From Leptospira weilii (GTDB lineage: Bacteria > Spirochaetota > Leptospiria > Leptospirales > Leptospiraceae), in NCBI RefSeq assembly GCF_006874765.1, contig NZ_CP040841.1, positions 252,501-287,500 of the forward strand: a stretch of DNA of 35,000 bases, given 5' to 3'. The first letter of the stretch is position 1, and every line of letters begins with the position of its first letter. Positions 1-16,558 of this stretch are shown here, one piece after another. The translations under genes and the position numbers were made by a program. The notes under the pieces were generated by a model, which was not told the origin of the DNA, ran no database searches, and saw nothing but the letters and a program-made list of their open reading frames with translations.

Positions 1-458
<458 letters not shown>

Positions 459-462
<4 letters not shown>

Positions 463-933
463 TGTTTCGATTTACTCCCGAAATTCACTTGAATCACGTT
501 GGACTGATCGCCTTTCACATCACCTTCTTTTTTTTCCGTTGAAGTTGTTTTTTCTCCGGATGAAAGTCCTTGAAAGGCTTCTTGTGCTTGTTCCGACGCA
601 AACACTTTCATATTCATCAAAGTCGTCTGAGTTCTATCGAAATAACGGAATATGCAGTCCCAAGGAACAAAAACCTCTTCCCAAGTATAACCGAACTGAA
701 GTTCGGCGTAGATCCATTCTTCTCCCGCGTCCAAATTACGAACCCCACCTTTGGGTCCGAATACGAGAATGATTCCGACTTCCTTTTCATCTCCGACTAA
801 TCCGCGTTTGCCGATAACCAATTGACGATGGGGTAAGGCGTGCAGGTAGAAGGTTCCGAATCCTTCCCAGTAAAGATCGAACAAAGAACGTTTGAATTTT
901 CTGAGGGCCAGGATTTCTTCTTTCAGATATTGA

Positions 934-941
<8 letters not shown>
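459..941 (-). CDS. SspB-like ClpXP adaptor family protein
   Basis: A 160-residue protein. Its core has the SspB-fold signature: GPKGGVRNLDAGEEW, then AELQFGYTWEEVFVPWDCIFRYFDR, echoing SspB's 'xAVRNLelGxxxIxFxARFgGxxxxvxVPxxxVlaIYaREN'. SspB binds ssrA-tagged peptides and delivers them to ClpXP. The tail after about residue 120 is polar, rich in Lys, Glu and Ser, and looks disordered, as in SspB, where a short C-terminal peptide docks onto ClpX; a clear docking motif is not evident. The gene overlaps the capD-like gene upstream by 8 bases and the permease downstream by 4, so the three are probably co-translated. The family is likely; adaptor function is inferred. Confidence 0.6.
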
Positions 942-2862
<1,921 letters not shown>

Positions 2863-2972
2863 CCTTTTTGAAACAGACTATTTCGATTTTTAGGTAAACC
2901 GAAAAATGTGTTGCAGAAATTCTTTTCTTGCCTCACTTCCAATAAGAGTATAAATCGTTATTTCAGGACACT

Positions 2973-5732
<2,760 letters not shown>

Positions 5733-5910
5733 TTAGAATAACGGTGAGTTCGGCGGTTGAAAATGAGAAAGAATTTTCTCAAAGTAGGAGTTCCTACTTT
5801 GAAAATTTGTTCGTAAAATCTCGATTTGTCGTAGTTCTCACATTTTAAAAATAAATTTACAAAGTTCAAATTCCCACAGAAAATAAATCACACCGAACTC
5901 ACGTTAGAAT
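5733..5910 (+). mobile_element. MITE-1 copy A, full length, with 7-bp target duplication
   Basis: The element (5740-5903, 164 bp) has inverted ends GTGAGTTCGGCG and CACCGAACTCAC. It is flanked by an exact 7-base direct repeat TTAGAAT (5733-5739 and 5904-5910), as expected of a target-site duplication. Inside is the palindrome AAAGTAGGAGTTCCTACTTT (about 5780-5801), preceded by TGAGAAAGAATTTTCTCA. No coding frame. Further copies or remnants lie at 9984-10148, 21319-21420 and 27765-27896 (inverted), and the same terminus closes the IS982-type fragment at 13166. This fits a non-autonomous miniature element. Confidence 0.8.
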
Positions 5911-6083
5911 TCTGAGAACAAAAAACCTTTCGATTCCGTTTGAAAACAAGTTACACCTCTCAAGTAATTCTCAAATTCAAAACACTCAATTCCAAATTGT
6001 AAAAATTTTACGAAAGTACTCGAAAGAAAAATTCGATTTCAAACCTCGATGAACATTCATTTCGATAGAAATCTAAAGATTCC

Positions 6084-6122
<39 letters not shown>

Positions 6123-6144
6123 AAGAATATTGCTGGATTTATAA

Positions 6145-6330
6145 TCTATTTTCACGGGATTCATCGACGTTTCGCGTCGATGGGAAGACGGTTAGAATCC
6201 GTCACGGTATCCGCCGCTGTAAGAGGGACGAAAGGCATAGAAAGCCACTGGGATTAATCCTGGGAAGGCATGCCGAGTAGATAGATCTCAAAGTCAGAAT
6301 ACGATCCTGGGAAAATCTTGAAGATACGTT
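6145..6330 (+). promoter_or_regulatory. Cobalamin (AdoCbl) riboswitch
   Basis: This shows the core layout of a B12 riboswitch: a P2 hairpin CATCGACG-TTTCG-CGTCGATG (about 6162-6182), then GGGAAGACGGTTAGAATCC, a ACGGTATCCGCCGCTGTAAG block, AAGCCACTGGGATTAATCC, TGGGAAGGC, GAGTAGA, and a B12-box-like AAGTCAGAATACGATCCTGG near 6290-6310. These match in order the conserved strings recalled for the family (GGGAA, GGTGAGAATCC, GGTCCCGCCACTGTA, AGCCACTGG, GGGAAGG, AGTCAGGAGACCTGCC). It sits about 150 bases upstream of a cbiX start, the usual position in this genus. The gene it would control is now broken. Confidence 0.9.
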
Positions 6331-6462
6331 TAAACCTCGGAAGTAAGGCGAACGTAACTTAAATAAAAAATAATATAAGATGCGTTAGATTCCAATGAGC
6401 AGTCTATGCGTTATTCGTTGATTGATTGGTTTTAGGTTCACTTTGAAAGGGGGAGTATTGCG

Positions 6463-6930
<468 letters not shown>

Positions 6931-6938
6931 ATCGCTAT

Positions 6939-8882
6939 CTACAACTCTTCCTGCTTATGCTCTTCTTCGCTCACCAAGTTAAAACGGTAACGTACACCTG
7001 CCTCCCCCCCAGAGCACTGATTCACCGATGCGCTGGTGGGATATCCTCCCGTGCCTCTTCTGTCGTCCCCTTCTCCAGTGCAATTCCTATTAGAAATTAT
7101 AAAGTTAAATGTATTGTGGTCAACTTCCCCTAATTGTATAGTTATGAGTACTGTCAGAGTCCTATCCGGTGCTTCCAGATTATAAATTACCTGAAGCGGA
7201 TCCGTGGTGGGTGTTAAAGCTTGCCTGTAAAGATCGAATGGCGTCGAAAGGGAGGTTGTTTGAATTACCACCAATCCCTGAGAGGTTCTAAGAATTGGAA
7301 CGGCATGTCCCACTACAGTTCCGTCGGAACGCTGTCGCCCCAACATCCCCAGCCAAATGCTCCCCGGAGGAGAATTGATGAGCGAATTTATGTGAGATAT
7401 TATCTCAGGCCGAGTGAGGAATTCATCAGAGACAATCCAGTCGTACTGAGGCAACATAGTCCTAGCGGATGCCAACCCCAGTAGTCTGGTTGTACGACCG
7501 TCTATACCATATACTCTGGGCACGTCCGTTAGCAACATGTCCAACAACGGATAACGTTGCCCAAACGATACAAAAGGATCTCTATCATGGGCTGTATCGA
7601 AGAAGTAACCTCCACTCTGAAGAGGCCCTTGAGAATGATACTCCTGAAGTTCTGCTAACATCTGGAAGCTCTGAAGTAGGCAAACGCCGCACATCCCATG
7701 CATCTGAGCCGGAGACGCAAGCGTAGCTGAATTCGATATCTCATAGAGCCTCCGAATCCAATCATCAGTTAATTGAAAGTCAGGGGGTAAGGTCCTTTTT
7801 ACTCTTTTATAGGCAAGACTCTCCTTATTACCCGCTGGACAATATTGCTCTGTCTTTCCAAGATTGCCGGTTGTGTAACGTATCCAATCTAGTAAATCTC
7901 CATCAACTACGAACAAAGACGTAGGACTATTGGTAGTATCTGTTTTCAAAAAAGAGGGCTTAACTGCATAAGCAACACCCCAATTTGGTCCTTTCTCAGT
8001 AACTCTGAGAATATTTCCTTTATAGTCTTTGATCATTCCTCCCTCTTCAGTTTGAAGATAAACATTCCAATAAGCGGGGTTATCCTTACTGGTAAGTGCA
8101 TCACTACATGATACCCATTGAATCCAATTCCATTTATAACTACCTACCTTAGAATACATGCAATAGAGCGATCCGCTAACAGGATTGTATTGAGCAAGAT
8201 GTCCGTTCTCAGGATTGTAGTAGAGAGATGTAGTATTTTTTTTTGAGCCTTTTGAATGAATAAAGTAACGCCTATTTTCCAAATTCCAAGCTATGGAAGT
8301 CTTAATACTGATGTTGCCGGGAGTCGCCACAGTTTGAGCCCAATCTTTCATTGAAGAGTCCAAGGTATGGTTATAACCATCCTTAGAATTTTTTGAGATA
8401 TAGGCATACCACTTCACATCTTTCAAGCGATACCGCCCGTCTGCAGTCCAAAAGGCATTTTCCTTTATGATCCATCGCTGCAAAGGGTCATTGATAGTAC
8501 AAGGTCTTAAGTTCACATAACCCTGGTTTGTCTCTCCCTTAACTACTTTCTCCGGAGCAGTAATACACAACCACGTGTCCTGAATGTAATAAGAAATTCT
8601 TTGAAACACATCGTACCTTGCATTAGCAACCCCCTGTTCCCAACATTGCTCAATCTGAATATAACTTTCACCACCGCTAAAAACAGGAACATAACAAAAC
8701 TTTCCCCCGTCATGTATAACGATCTTGATAGCTTTATCTTTCGGATTATCTGCTGGCTTTTGAACTATGGAACCAGGAATAGCGTTCGATAGAATATGGA
8801 TAAGCGCAGGACTCACCCCGTAAGAAAGGTCAACTCCAATTGAAACTGACAAAACTACTATTGGAACTATCAAACGACTCAT
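6939..8882 (-). CDS. Virulence-modifying (VM) protein, PF07598/DUF1561 family, exported
   Basis: A 647-residue protein with a hydrophobic signal peptide (residues 1 to about 22). I recognise it as the Leptospira-specific DUF1561/PF07598 paralogue family by [20 protein letters not shown] (55-74), [75 protein letters not shown] and the Cys-rich end [18 protein letters not shown]. Published work describes these as secreted, cytotoxic exotoxin-like proteins with N-terminal ricin-B-like lectin modules and a C-terminal toxin domain. The frame is intact and length is normal (about 630-650). Its 3' end touches the cbiX relic, and its upstream flank is repeat-rich, so the gene was probably brought in by recombination or paralogue duplication. 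Confidence 0.9.
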   Translation of the reverse strand: MSRLIVPIVVLSVSIGVDLSYGVSPALIHILSNAIPGSIVQKPADNPKDKAIKIVIHDGGKFCYVPVFSGGESYIQIEQCWEQGVANARYDVFQRISYYIQDTWLCITAPEKVVKGETNQGYVNLRPCTINDPLQRWIIKENAFWTADGRYRLKDVKWYAYISKNSKDGYNHTLDSSMKDWAQTVATPGNISIKTSIAWNLENRRYFIHSKGSKKNTTSLYYNPENGHLAQYNPVSGSLYCMYSKVGSYKWNWIQWVSCSDALTSKDNPAYWNVYLQTEEGGMIKDYKGNILRVTEKGPNWGVAYAVKPSFLKTDTTNSPTSLFVVDGDLLDWIRYTTGNLGKTEQYCPAGNKESLAYKRVKRTLPPDFQLTDDWIRRLYEISNSATLASPAQMHGMCGVCLLQSFQMLAELQEYHSQGPLQSGGYFFDTAHDRDPFVSFGQRYPLLDMLLTDVPRVYGIDGRTTRLLGLASARTMLPQYDWIVSDEFLTRPEIISHINSLINSPPGSIWLGMLGRQRSDGTVVGHAVPILRTSQGLVVIQTTSLSTPFDLYRQALTPTTDPLQVIYNLEAPDRTLTVLITIQLGEVDHNTFNFIISNRNCTGEGDDRRGTGGYPTSASVNQCSGGEAGVRYRFNLVSEEEHKQEEL

Positions 8883-9059
8883 TTTAGCATCCTCTTTCTT
8901 TGAAAAATTAAGACGTAATCATGTAAAACCATAGGGACATGAGACCAACATAATTGCCAAGTATATTGTTATTTTATCATTTAGCACTAAGATATAGATA
9001 GAGGCAGAATGTATTTATGGAATATTCTTTTTCGAGGCGATTAAAACAGTTTTTTAACT

Positions 9060-9215
9060 CCATTACAGAATTTTTCAACAACTCTAACATACATATCACA
9101 AGACTCGTGGAATAAAATAATTAATAAAGATAAGTTCGCCCCACTGCTCAGGTAATCCATGCACCCATTTCAATGAAACGGAAAACAGAAGGAAAATTAA
9201 TTTTTCAACAACTCT
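9060..9215 (+). repeat. MITE-2 ends, two direct copies
   Basis: ATTTTTCAACAACTCTA occurs at about 9070-9086 and again at about 9199-9215, in the same direction. The second copy also shares the preceding AAATTAA and a more diverged CCATTTCAA-containing stretch with the complete-looking element at 25802-25905. The matching left end (TAGAGTTGT..) is not seen here, so these are decayed or nested copies. Confidence 0.5.
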
Positions 9216-9399
9216 ACTGATTTACGTCCTCCTCCAAGCATGAAGGAAAAAAGCAAGAAGTGTGTGTAACTGGCATTGTTATCAATCTACGGTCGGAGTA
9301 AAGGTTAGATTAGCGATCCTGAACGGAGCGAGAAACCGCAGTAAAGCTTTTTAGTATAAGACAAGATTCATTTTACTTCACCTTCTATTGAATCATCTT

Positions 9400-9446
9400 T
9401 ATTACTGATCTCTATAAAGTAGAGTACCATTAATTTGAGCACAAAT
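9400..9446 (-). repeat. About 45-base repeat, copy 1 (inverted)
   Basis: Read on the minus strand this matches 12642-12686 closely: TTTGTGCTCAAATTAATGG, then TACTCTACTTTATAGAGATC and CAGTAA, with only a handful of transitions. The common part is non-coding and stops abruptly on both sides. It may be the end of an insertion sequence that is otherwise lost. Confidence 0.5.
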
Positions 9447-9983
9447 CCCACGTTTAGAAGTTAGACGCGGAATTTTAGACACTCTATTATGTAGAGATGA
9501 GTAGAACTATTGGATTGGATCAAACTCAAAATCCGACCTTGGGATATATATTGTTTTGAAAAAAGAGATTACCGCCACTTAAGGTAGAGTTTATTGTACC
9601 TCTTTAAAGTGTAGCATCGGATAATCCAGTCTGACTTAAACACTTCGCATTAAAATTATATATGCCTAATGTTTAAAAGAACCTAATTTAAAATATTAAA
9701 AAATTCGGTTTCCGGATATAAAGTCCGGAAACCTTGAATGGAGATACAGGAGATGAAATGGAGCTTATAAAATAAACTCCATCAAGAATAGTTGGAGAAA
9801 AGTATATTTCTATACGTTATGAAAATTGAAAATAAAAATTCTGATAAAAATATCATTTTATGTTATAATATTATACGAATAAGGAAAACTTTTTAATACC
9901 TTCGATGTAAATTCAGATATCCATAGATTTTAGATCTATAGTTGGAATAGCTTCGAAATCTAATGCTAATGAGAAAGTTATTT

Positions 9984-10148
9984 AACGTGAATTCGGCATA
10001 AGAAAATGAGAAAGAGTTTTCTAAAGTGGAATTCCTACTTTTAGAATTATTTGTTCGTAAAATCACGATTTGTTGTAGTTCTCGCATTTTAAGAATAGAT
10101 TTAGTTCCAATTCCAGTTTCTCCTACAGAAAAATGAATCATGGGACGT
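9984..10148 (+). mobile_element. MITE-1 copy B, degraded right end
   Basis: The left end AACGTGAATTCGGC is present, followed by AAAATGAGAAAGAGTTTTCT, a damaged palindrome AAAGTGGAATTCCTACTTTT, and the shared core TTGTTCGTAAAATCACGATT and GTAGTTCTCGCATTTTAAG. The right end is eroded to CATGGGACGTT where copy A has CACCGAACTCACGTT. Length about 165 bp. Immediately to the right is a separate perfect hairpin, TTATGAAC-AAAT-GTTCATAA. Confidence 0.7.
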
Positions 10149-10296
10149 TTATGAACAAATGTTCATAATGCGACAGAACTATCATTATCGGAAGTTGCCT
10201 GTTTATGATGGGTTTTTCTTGTTAAGTTTGGGTTGATTGAATAATGTGTCTTTATTACATTCTTATATTTGGTTGTTGGTTAGGTGTTTATGCGAC

Positions 10297-10515
10297 ATGA
10301 AAGAATTAACTACAAAAATGATTGATGATTTGCTTGATTCAAATCCAATTGATATTAATAATTTATCTATGGAAAAGAAAAAATATATTGAGCGATCTTT
10401 ATCTACAATTCGGAAATCAAAAGTGGCTTGCACTGTGTGCGAGAAATTCGAGTTTAAAACTAGGGATATTTTGAATGGACTTAATTGCGGCAACGGAAGT
10501 AGCAAAATAGTTTAG
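10297..10515 (+). CDS. Small hypothetical protein of the accessory region
   Basis: I do not recognise this protein. From the ATG at 10297 it has 72 residues: a helical, charged N-terminal part (MKELTTKMIDDLLDSNPI, then SMEKKKYIERSLSTIRKS) and a short Cys-containing tail (CTVCEKFEFKTRD, NCGNGSS). A longer form from TTG at 10237 would add a hydrophobic 20 residues but has no better ribosome site. The gene starts 12 bases after GTTAGGT, a possible cassette boundary. It is strongly AT-rich, in contrast to the gene that follows. It could be a genuine small cassette gene or a truncated one. Confidence 0.35.
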   Translation: MKELTTKMIDDLLDSNPIDINNLSMEKKKYIERSLSTIRKSKVACTVCEKFEFKTRDILNGLNCGNGSSKIV

Positions 10516-10552
10516 CACGCGCTACTCGGGCACATCTGCCCCCGCAAAGACT

Positions 10553-11056
10553 ATGATTGAAGTAATTTCTGAAGAAGCATTTGGCCACGCCGCTCTTGCA
10601 CGGCATCCGGTTTGGTCCGAATACTATGACTTTGAAGAAATTGAGGAGGTTGCTGGCTGGGGCGTAAATCGAGAATGGTTAGCTTCCGAACTTGCGTTCA
10701 AGGGCAATGGAAGCAAGCACCCGTACTATTCCATACCTATTGAAAAACTTCCTGTAACTCGGATGCGCATCTATTTTGCGGCATCATTTGTCACAAAAGG
10801 CGGCGCCCAACTGAAAGGCTGGATTCTACAGAATGGCTTCGTTATTGGCATTCACCTTTCGCCAGACGAAAACGCGGTCTTTTCCCGGCATCCACAGCTC
10901 GAGAAGTTCAATGACAAAGAACTGGGCAAGCTCGTAAGTTTCTTGAAAATCAATCCGGAAGAAGTTTTTCCATTGTCAATCGTCCTTGACGCACGACTGC
11001 CGGATATCGTACATTCACAAACGTTTTCTCCCGCACTCCCCCGGTCCCAATGGTGA
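10553..11056 (+). CDS. Hypothetical protein, probable horizontally acquired cassette gene
   Basis: A 167-residue soluble protein of unknown function. It is acidic at the start (EVISEEAF), has an aromatic-rich middle (WSEYYDF, GWGVNREWL, HPYYSIP) and a FVTKGGAQLKGWILQNGFVIGI strand pair. No catalytic motif is evident. Its base composition is clearly richer in G+C (GCGGCATC, GGCGGCGCCCAACTG and similar stretches) than the AT-rich genes on each side, which points to a separate origin. The GTTAGAC motif about 30 bases after the stop resembles an integron attC core, and single-gene cassettes of unknown function are common in such arrays. Start chosen at ATG 10553; the upstream ribosome site is weak. 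Confidence 0.6.
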   Translation: MIEVISEEAFGHAALARHPVWSEYYDFEEIEEVAGWGVNREWLASELAFKGNGSKHPYYSIPIEKLPVTRMRIYFAASFVTKGGAQLKGWILQNGFVIGIHLSPDENAVFSRHPQLEKFNDKELGKLVSFLKINPEEVFPLSIVLDARLPDIVHSQTFSPALPRSQW

Positions 11057-11735
11057 AAATTTCACATAACTTTGTCTCCTCGATTCGTTAGACGCAATTA
11101 CTTTTTAAAACTGTGAAGATTGAAGAAATATTAAAAGAGTTTGGAGATAAAGGAGATACATTCACGACGTCGACAGTTCAGTATTTTCTGGATAATCTTT
11201 ATGAAACTACTGAATTAGAAAACCAAAAAGTATTTTTGAGAAATCTTTCGTATCAATTTTACCAATTAAAAAAGAGTGAATACATATCAGATTTTCCATA
11301 TAATAATTTAGTTCGACATCTTTGTCATGCCATTTTAAATGCAATAAATTCTGATTCAATAAAATCTTTTTCAAACAAATATACGGCAGATAATTTTAAA
11401 ATTAAATCAATCGAAAATACTTTAGTATATCGTGATGGTGGTTCAATTGAGCTTGTAGTCTTAACTGAGTCTTTAAGTGAAGTAGCATTCTTTTTAGGTA
11501 TTGATAATAAAGATGAGAATAATGATCCAAGTTACAATTATTTGTTCCCATGCGAAGGGTATAAAATATATGAATACTGGCCAATAGTTAAAGATTCTGC
11601 CGAAGACATTTTTATTTATTCGGAAATTAAAAAAGCAATGAATGAGAAACGATTAAGTCCCACAGGAGATTTTACATATTTAGAACCGGTCTCAAAACTC
11701 CTTGTACTTTGAGAGTGTAATACTATAATTGTGAA

Positions 11736-12083
11736 ATGGACAAATATTATTCAGAGATTCCCGAGGGACTTTGGAAACAAATAGCCTCTTTGATCCCAAA
11801 AGAGAAGTCAAAGCCGAAAGGTGGTCGCAATCGCGTTCCAACAAGAGTCGTAATGGCAGGTATCATCTATCGAATGAAAACAGGCTGTCAGTGGCGTGCA
11901 ATTCCGAATGACTTTGGATCGGGTCAAACTTGTCACAGAAGATTTCAAGAATGGGAACGAGCGGGAGTATTCAAAAAGATTTATAAATCTATTTTAAAAT
12001 ATTATGATGTGAAGAATAAGATAGCTTGGGATTGGGCCTCGATGGATTCCGCAATGGTCAAGGCTCCCAAAGGGGGAGTTTAA
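11736..12083 (+). CDS. IS5-family transposase, ORF A (N-terminal part)
   Basis: A 115-residue protein: the helical DNA-binding start of IS5-type transposases (LWKQIASLIPKEKSKPKGGR, then RVVMAGIIYRMKTGCQWRAI and GSGQTCHRRFQEWERAGVFK), then ASMDSAMVKAPKGG with the first catalytic Asp. The frame ends just after a G5 run. In this IS group ORF A is read with ORF B through a -1 ribosomal shift; the two frames here overlap by 58 bases in the -1 phase. A slip in the G run at 12072-12076 gives KAPKGG-SLTGKNPTDR, the natural family sequence. Alone, this product would lack two of the three catalytic residues. Confidence 0.9.
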   Translation: MDKYYSEIPEGLWKQIASLIPKEKSKPKGGRNRVPTRVVMAGIIYRMKTGCQWRAIPNDFGSGQTCHRRFQEWERAGVFKKIYKSILKYYDVKNKIAWDWASMDSAMVKAPKGGV

Positions 12084-12532
12084 CCGGGAAAAATCCTACA
12101 GACCGTGCCAAATTGGGAGTTAAACGGCATATTCTTACGGATGGAAACGGAATTCCATTGGCAATTACGTTGAGTGGAGCGAACGTTCATGATAAACACA
12201 ATGTAAAAGATACATTGAATTCCATCTTGGTTTTTTCCGGAAGAAAAAGAAAAAAACCAAAACACCTTTGTTTAGATAAAGGTTATGACTTCAAAGATAT
12301 AGAAGCATTGATCAAAAGAAGAAACATTCGACTTCATATTCGGAAAAAAGGTGAAAAACCTCTCATTGGTAAATACAAAGGAAAACCTAGACGTTGGGTC
12401 GTTGAAAGAACAAATAGTTGGCATAATCGATTCAGAGCTATTTTGATTCGCTGGGAAAGAAAAGCAGAAAACTATCTGGCTTCTCTTTATCTTGCAAGCT
12501 CAATCATTGTTTTTAACTTTTTTAATAGGTAG
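12026..12532 (+). CDS. IS5-family transposase, ORF B (catalytic C-terminal part)
   Basis: The functional part begins near 12078 after the -1 shift: LTGKNPTDRAKLGVKRHILT, then IPLAITLSGANVHDKHNVKD with the second catalytic Asp in GANVHD, CLDKGYDFKDIEAL, and VVERTNSWHNRFRAI with the catalytic Glu, followed by RWERKAENYLASLYLASSII. The frame is intact, so the element may still be active if frameshifting occurs. The nominal ATG at 12026 lies inside ORF A and is probably not used. The stop at 12530-12532 is 15 bases from the right inverted repeat's end. Confidence 0.9.
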   Translation: MGLGLDGFRNGQGSQRGSLTGKNPTDRAKLGVKRHILTDGNGIPLAITLSGANVHDKHNVKDTLNSILVFSGRKRKKPKHLCLDKGYDFKDIEALIKRRNIRLHIRKKGEKPLIGKYKGKPRRWVVERTNSWHNRFRAILIRWERKAENYLASLYLASSIIVFNFFNR

Positions 12533-12596
12533 TTTTGAGACCGGTCCTTAGATAATTTTATTGAATATTATAAAAAAAGATTGAAATAATCGCAAC

Positions 12597-12690
12597 TGCG
12601 TCTAATTGAAATTTTGGCGCTGCGGCTTTCGGTTATACTGCATTTGTGCTCAAAGTAATGGTATTCTATTTTATAGGGATCAGTAAAAGG
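12597..12690 (+). repeat. Possible cassette-end motif followed by copy 2 of the 45-base repeat
   Basis: TGCGTCTAAT (12597-12606) is the inverted partner of GTTAGACGCA (11087-11096). It comes 7 bases after the native stop of the interrupted gene, and GTTATAC follows at 12632-12638. Between them is a GC-richer string (GGCGCTGCGGC). From 12642 a roughly 45-base string matches 9400-9446 in inverted form. The attC reading is only a hypothesis: the spacing is shorter than a classical attC. Confidence 0.35.
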
Positions 12691-12777
12691 AATTCGAAAG
12701 TGATTTTTCCACTTGTTAAGAATATTCACGATAAGAACCTGCCCCACCAGTTCTTTCTTATGGAAAAAACTGATGAT

Positions 12778-12817
<40 letters not shown>

Positions 12818-12837
12818 AAAGTTTTGGGATGCGCTGT

Positions 12838-13165
12838 AAACTTTTTGGAGATAGAGGTTACATCAGTCAATCTTTGTTTGAAAGTCTTTACGAAAAAGGG
12901 ATTCAACTCATTACAAAATTAAAAAAGAATATGAAAAATAAATTAATGCCCCTAGTTGATAAAATCCTTCTAAGAAAGGGCAATCATTGAATCCGTAAAT
13001 GATGAACTCAAAAATATCTGTCAAATTCAACATACTCGACATAGGAGTTTTTTCAATTGGGCCGTTAATTTACTAAGCGGTTTAGTTGCATTTTCTTTTT
13101 TTCCAAAAAAAACTTCTTTGAATTTGAGGTCAAAAGACAATTTACAACTTTTAATCTCTAATTAG
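12838..13165 (+). pseudogene. IS982-family transposase fragment (C-terminal), frameshifted
   Basis: The translation reads [47 protein letters not shown], then after one extra G in the run at 12978-12980, [40 protein letters not shown] and a stop at 13165. This is the diagnostic IS982 transposase end (GDRGYIS, KxNMKNxLMPLxDKxLLRKR, IExVNDxLKNICQIxHxRHRS). The N-terminal two thirds are gone. The very next base after the stop begins ACCGAACTCACATT (13166-13179), the same terminal sequence as the MITE-1 copies, so this is the element's right end. Confidence 0.85.
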
Positions 13166-13338
13166 ACCGAACTCACATTAAATATTTTCGAACTCCAAGA
13201 AAAAATCAATCAACTCCAATCCGAAATCGTTCGCTCGGCCGCACCGATCGTTGAGTTTCTCTTGGGACAGGTTCTTATGAAAATTCCATATATCTAGGAA
13301 TCAAACCTCCAAAGAAAAGAACTTGAACATAGTAAATA
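13166..13338 (+). repeat. IS982/MITE-1 terminal repeat and adjacent coding-like remnant
   Basis: ACCGAACTCACATT (13166-13179) equals the right terminus of MITE-1. After it, an open stretch reads FELQEKINQLQSEIVRSAAP and ends VEFLLGQVLMKIPYI before a stop, resembling the tail of a lost coding gene. Part of it, GAGTTTCTCTTGGGACAGGT plus TCTTAT (13253-13278), recurs at 15925-15950 beside the sigma factor gene. The remaining sequence to 13338 shows nothing. Confidence 0.45.
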
Positions 13339-14046
<708 letters not shown>

Positions 14047-14058
14047 ATCGAGAAAATT

Positions 14059-14091
<33 letters not shown>

Positions 14092-14117
14092 TCTCGATTC
14101 GAATAAGCGGAAAAAAT

Positions 14118-14669
<552 letters not shown>

Positions 14670-14702
14670 GCTAGGGTCCTCGAAGACTAAATTTCCCGAT
14701 TT

Positions 14703-15823
<1,121 letters not shown>

Positions 15824-15881
15824 TTTTATTTACAGCGCGTCCCAACCAAACCCCAGTTACTTTGTCAGAAAGATCAAGCCG

Positions 15882-15949
15882 TAAGATCCTGTCCCCATCG
15901 CACGCCCCTTAGGAAATGATGCCTGAGTTTCTTTTGGGACAGGTTCTTA
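15882..15949. repeat. 14-base inverted repeat between sigma factor and FecR genes
   Basis: TAAGATCCTGTCCC (15882-15895) and GGGACAGGTTCTTA (15936-15949) pair at 13 of 14 positions around a 40-base centre. The right arm with its flank GAGTTTCTTTTGGGACAGG recurs at 13253-13276. It could be a regulatory hairpin in the sigma-fecR transcript, or the ends of a tiny mobile element. There is no U-run, so it is not an intrinsic terminator. Confidence 0.55.
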
Positions 15950-15958
15950 TACTCTTAA

Positions 15959-16558
<600 letters not shown>

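Larger units (their letters stand above)
8883..9983. other. Gene-free repeat-rich spacer upstream of the VM gene
   Basis: About 1.1 kb of AT-rich DNA with no credible coding frame. It holds two same-direction copies of a TTTTTCAACAACTCTA end (MITE-2), an inverted copy of a roughly 45-base string also present near 12642, and runs of stop codons in all frames. The string at about 9290-9355 (GATCCTGAACGGAGCGAGAA and flanks) is less AT-rich and unexplained. The VM promoter should lie in the first 100-200 bases, but no clear -35/-10 pair can be named. Confidence 0.5.
11683..12547 (+). mobile_element. IS5-family (IS427-group-like) insertion sequence, complete
   Basis: An 865-bp element. The left end GAACCGGTCTCAAAACT and the right end, read inward as GGACCGGTCTCAAAACT, are inverted repeats matching at 16 of 17 positions. 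It is flanked by TTA on both sides (11680-11682 and 12548-12550), a 3-base TNA-type duplication as expected for this group. It carries two overlapping frames that together make a DDE transposase. Removing it rejoins an interrupted host frame, which confirms the boundaries. A decayed copy of the right end (GTTTTCAAGACCGGTCC) is at about 27267-27283. Confidence 0.92.
11113..12589 (+). pseudogene. Hypothetical protein interrupted near its C-terminus by an IS5-family element
   Basis: The frame starts at GTG (11113) and runs 190 codons to TTTACATATTTA, where the IS begins. Readthrough into the IS adds only EPVSKLLVL and a stop at 11712, giving 199 residues. Removing the IS and one TTA duplicate restores the frame as DNFIEYYKKRLK and TAA at 12589, a 202-residue native protein. 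So only 12 native residues are replaced by 9 foreign ones, and the product may still work. The protein is acidic, AT-rich in its codons, and has no motif I recognise (segments: TVQYFLDNLYETTELENQKV, FFLGIDNKDENNDPSYNYLF). Cassette-like motifs lie just before the start and after the native stop. Confidence 0.7.

Noticed and set aside
7221..7726. Plus-strand frames inside the VM gene
   Set aside because: They are antisense to an intact, well-recognised protein family and have no domain content.
15882..15949. Intrinsic terminator after the sigma factor
   Set aside because: The loop is 40 bases long and no U-run follows in either direction.
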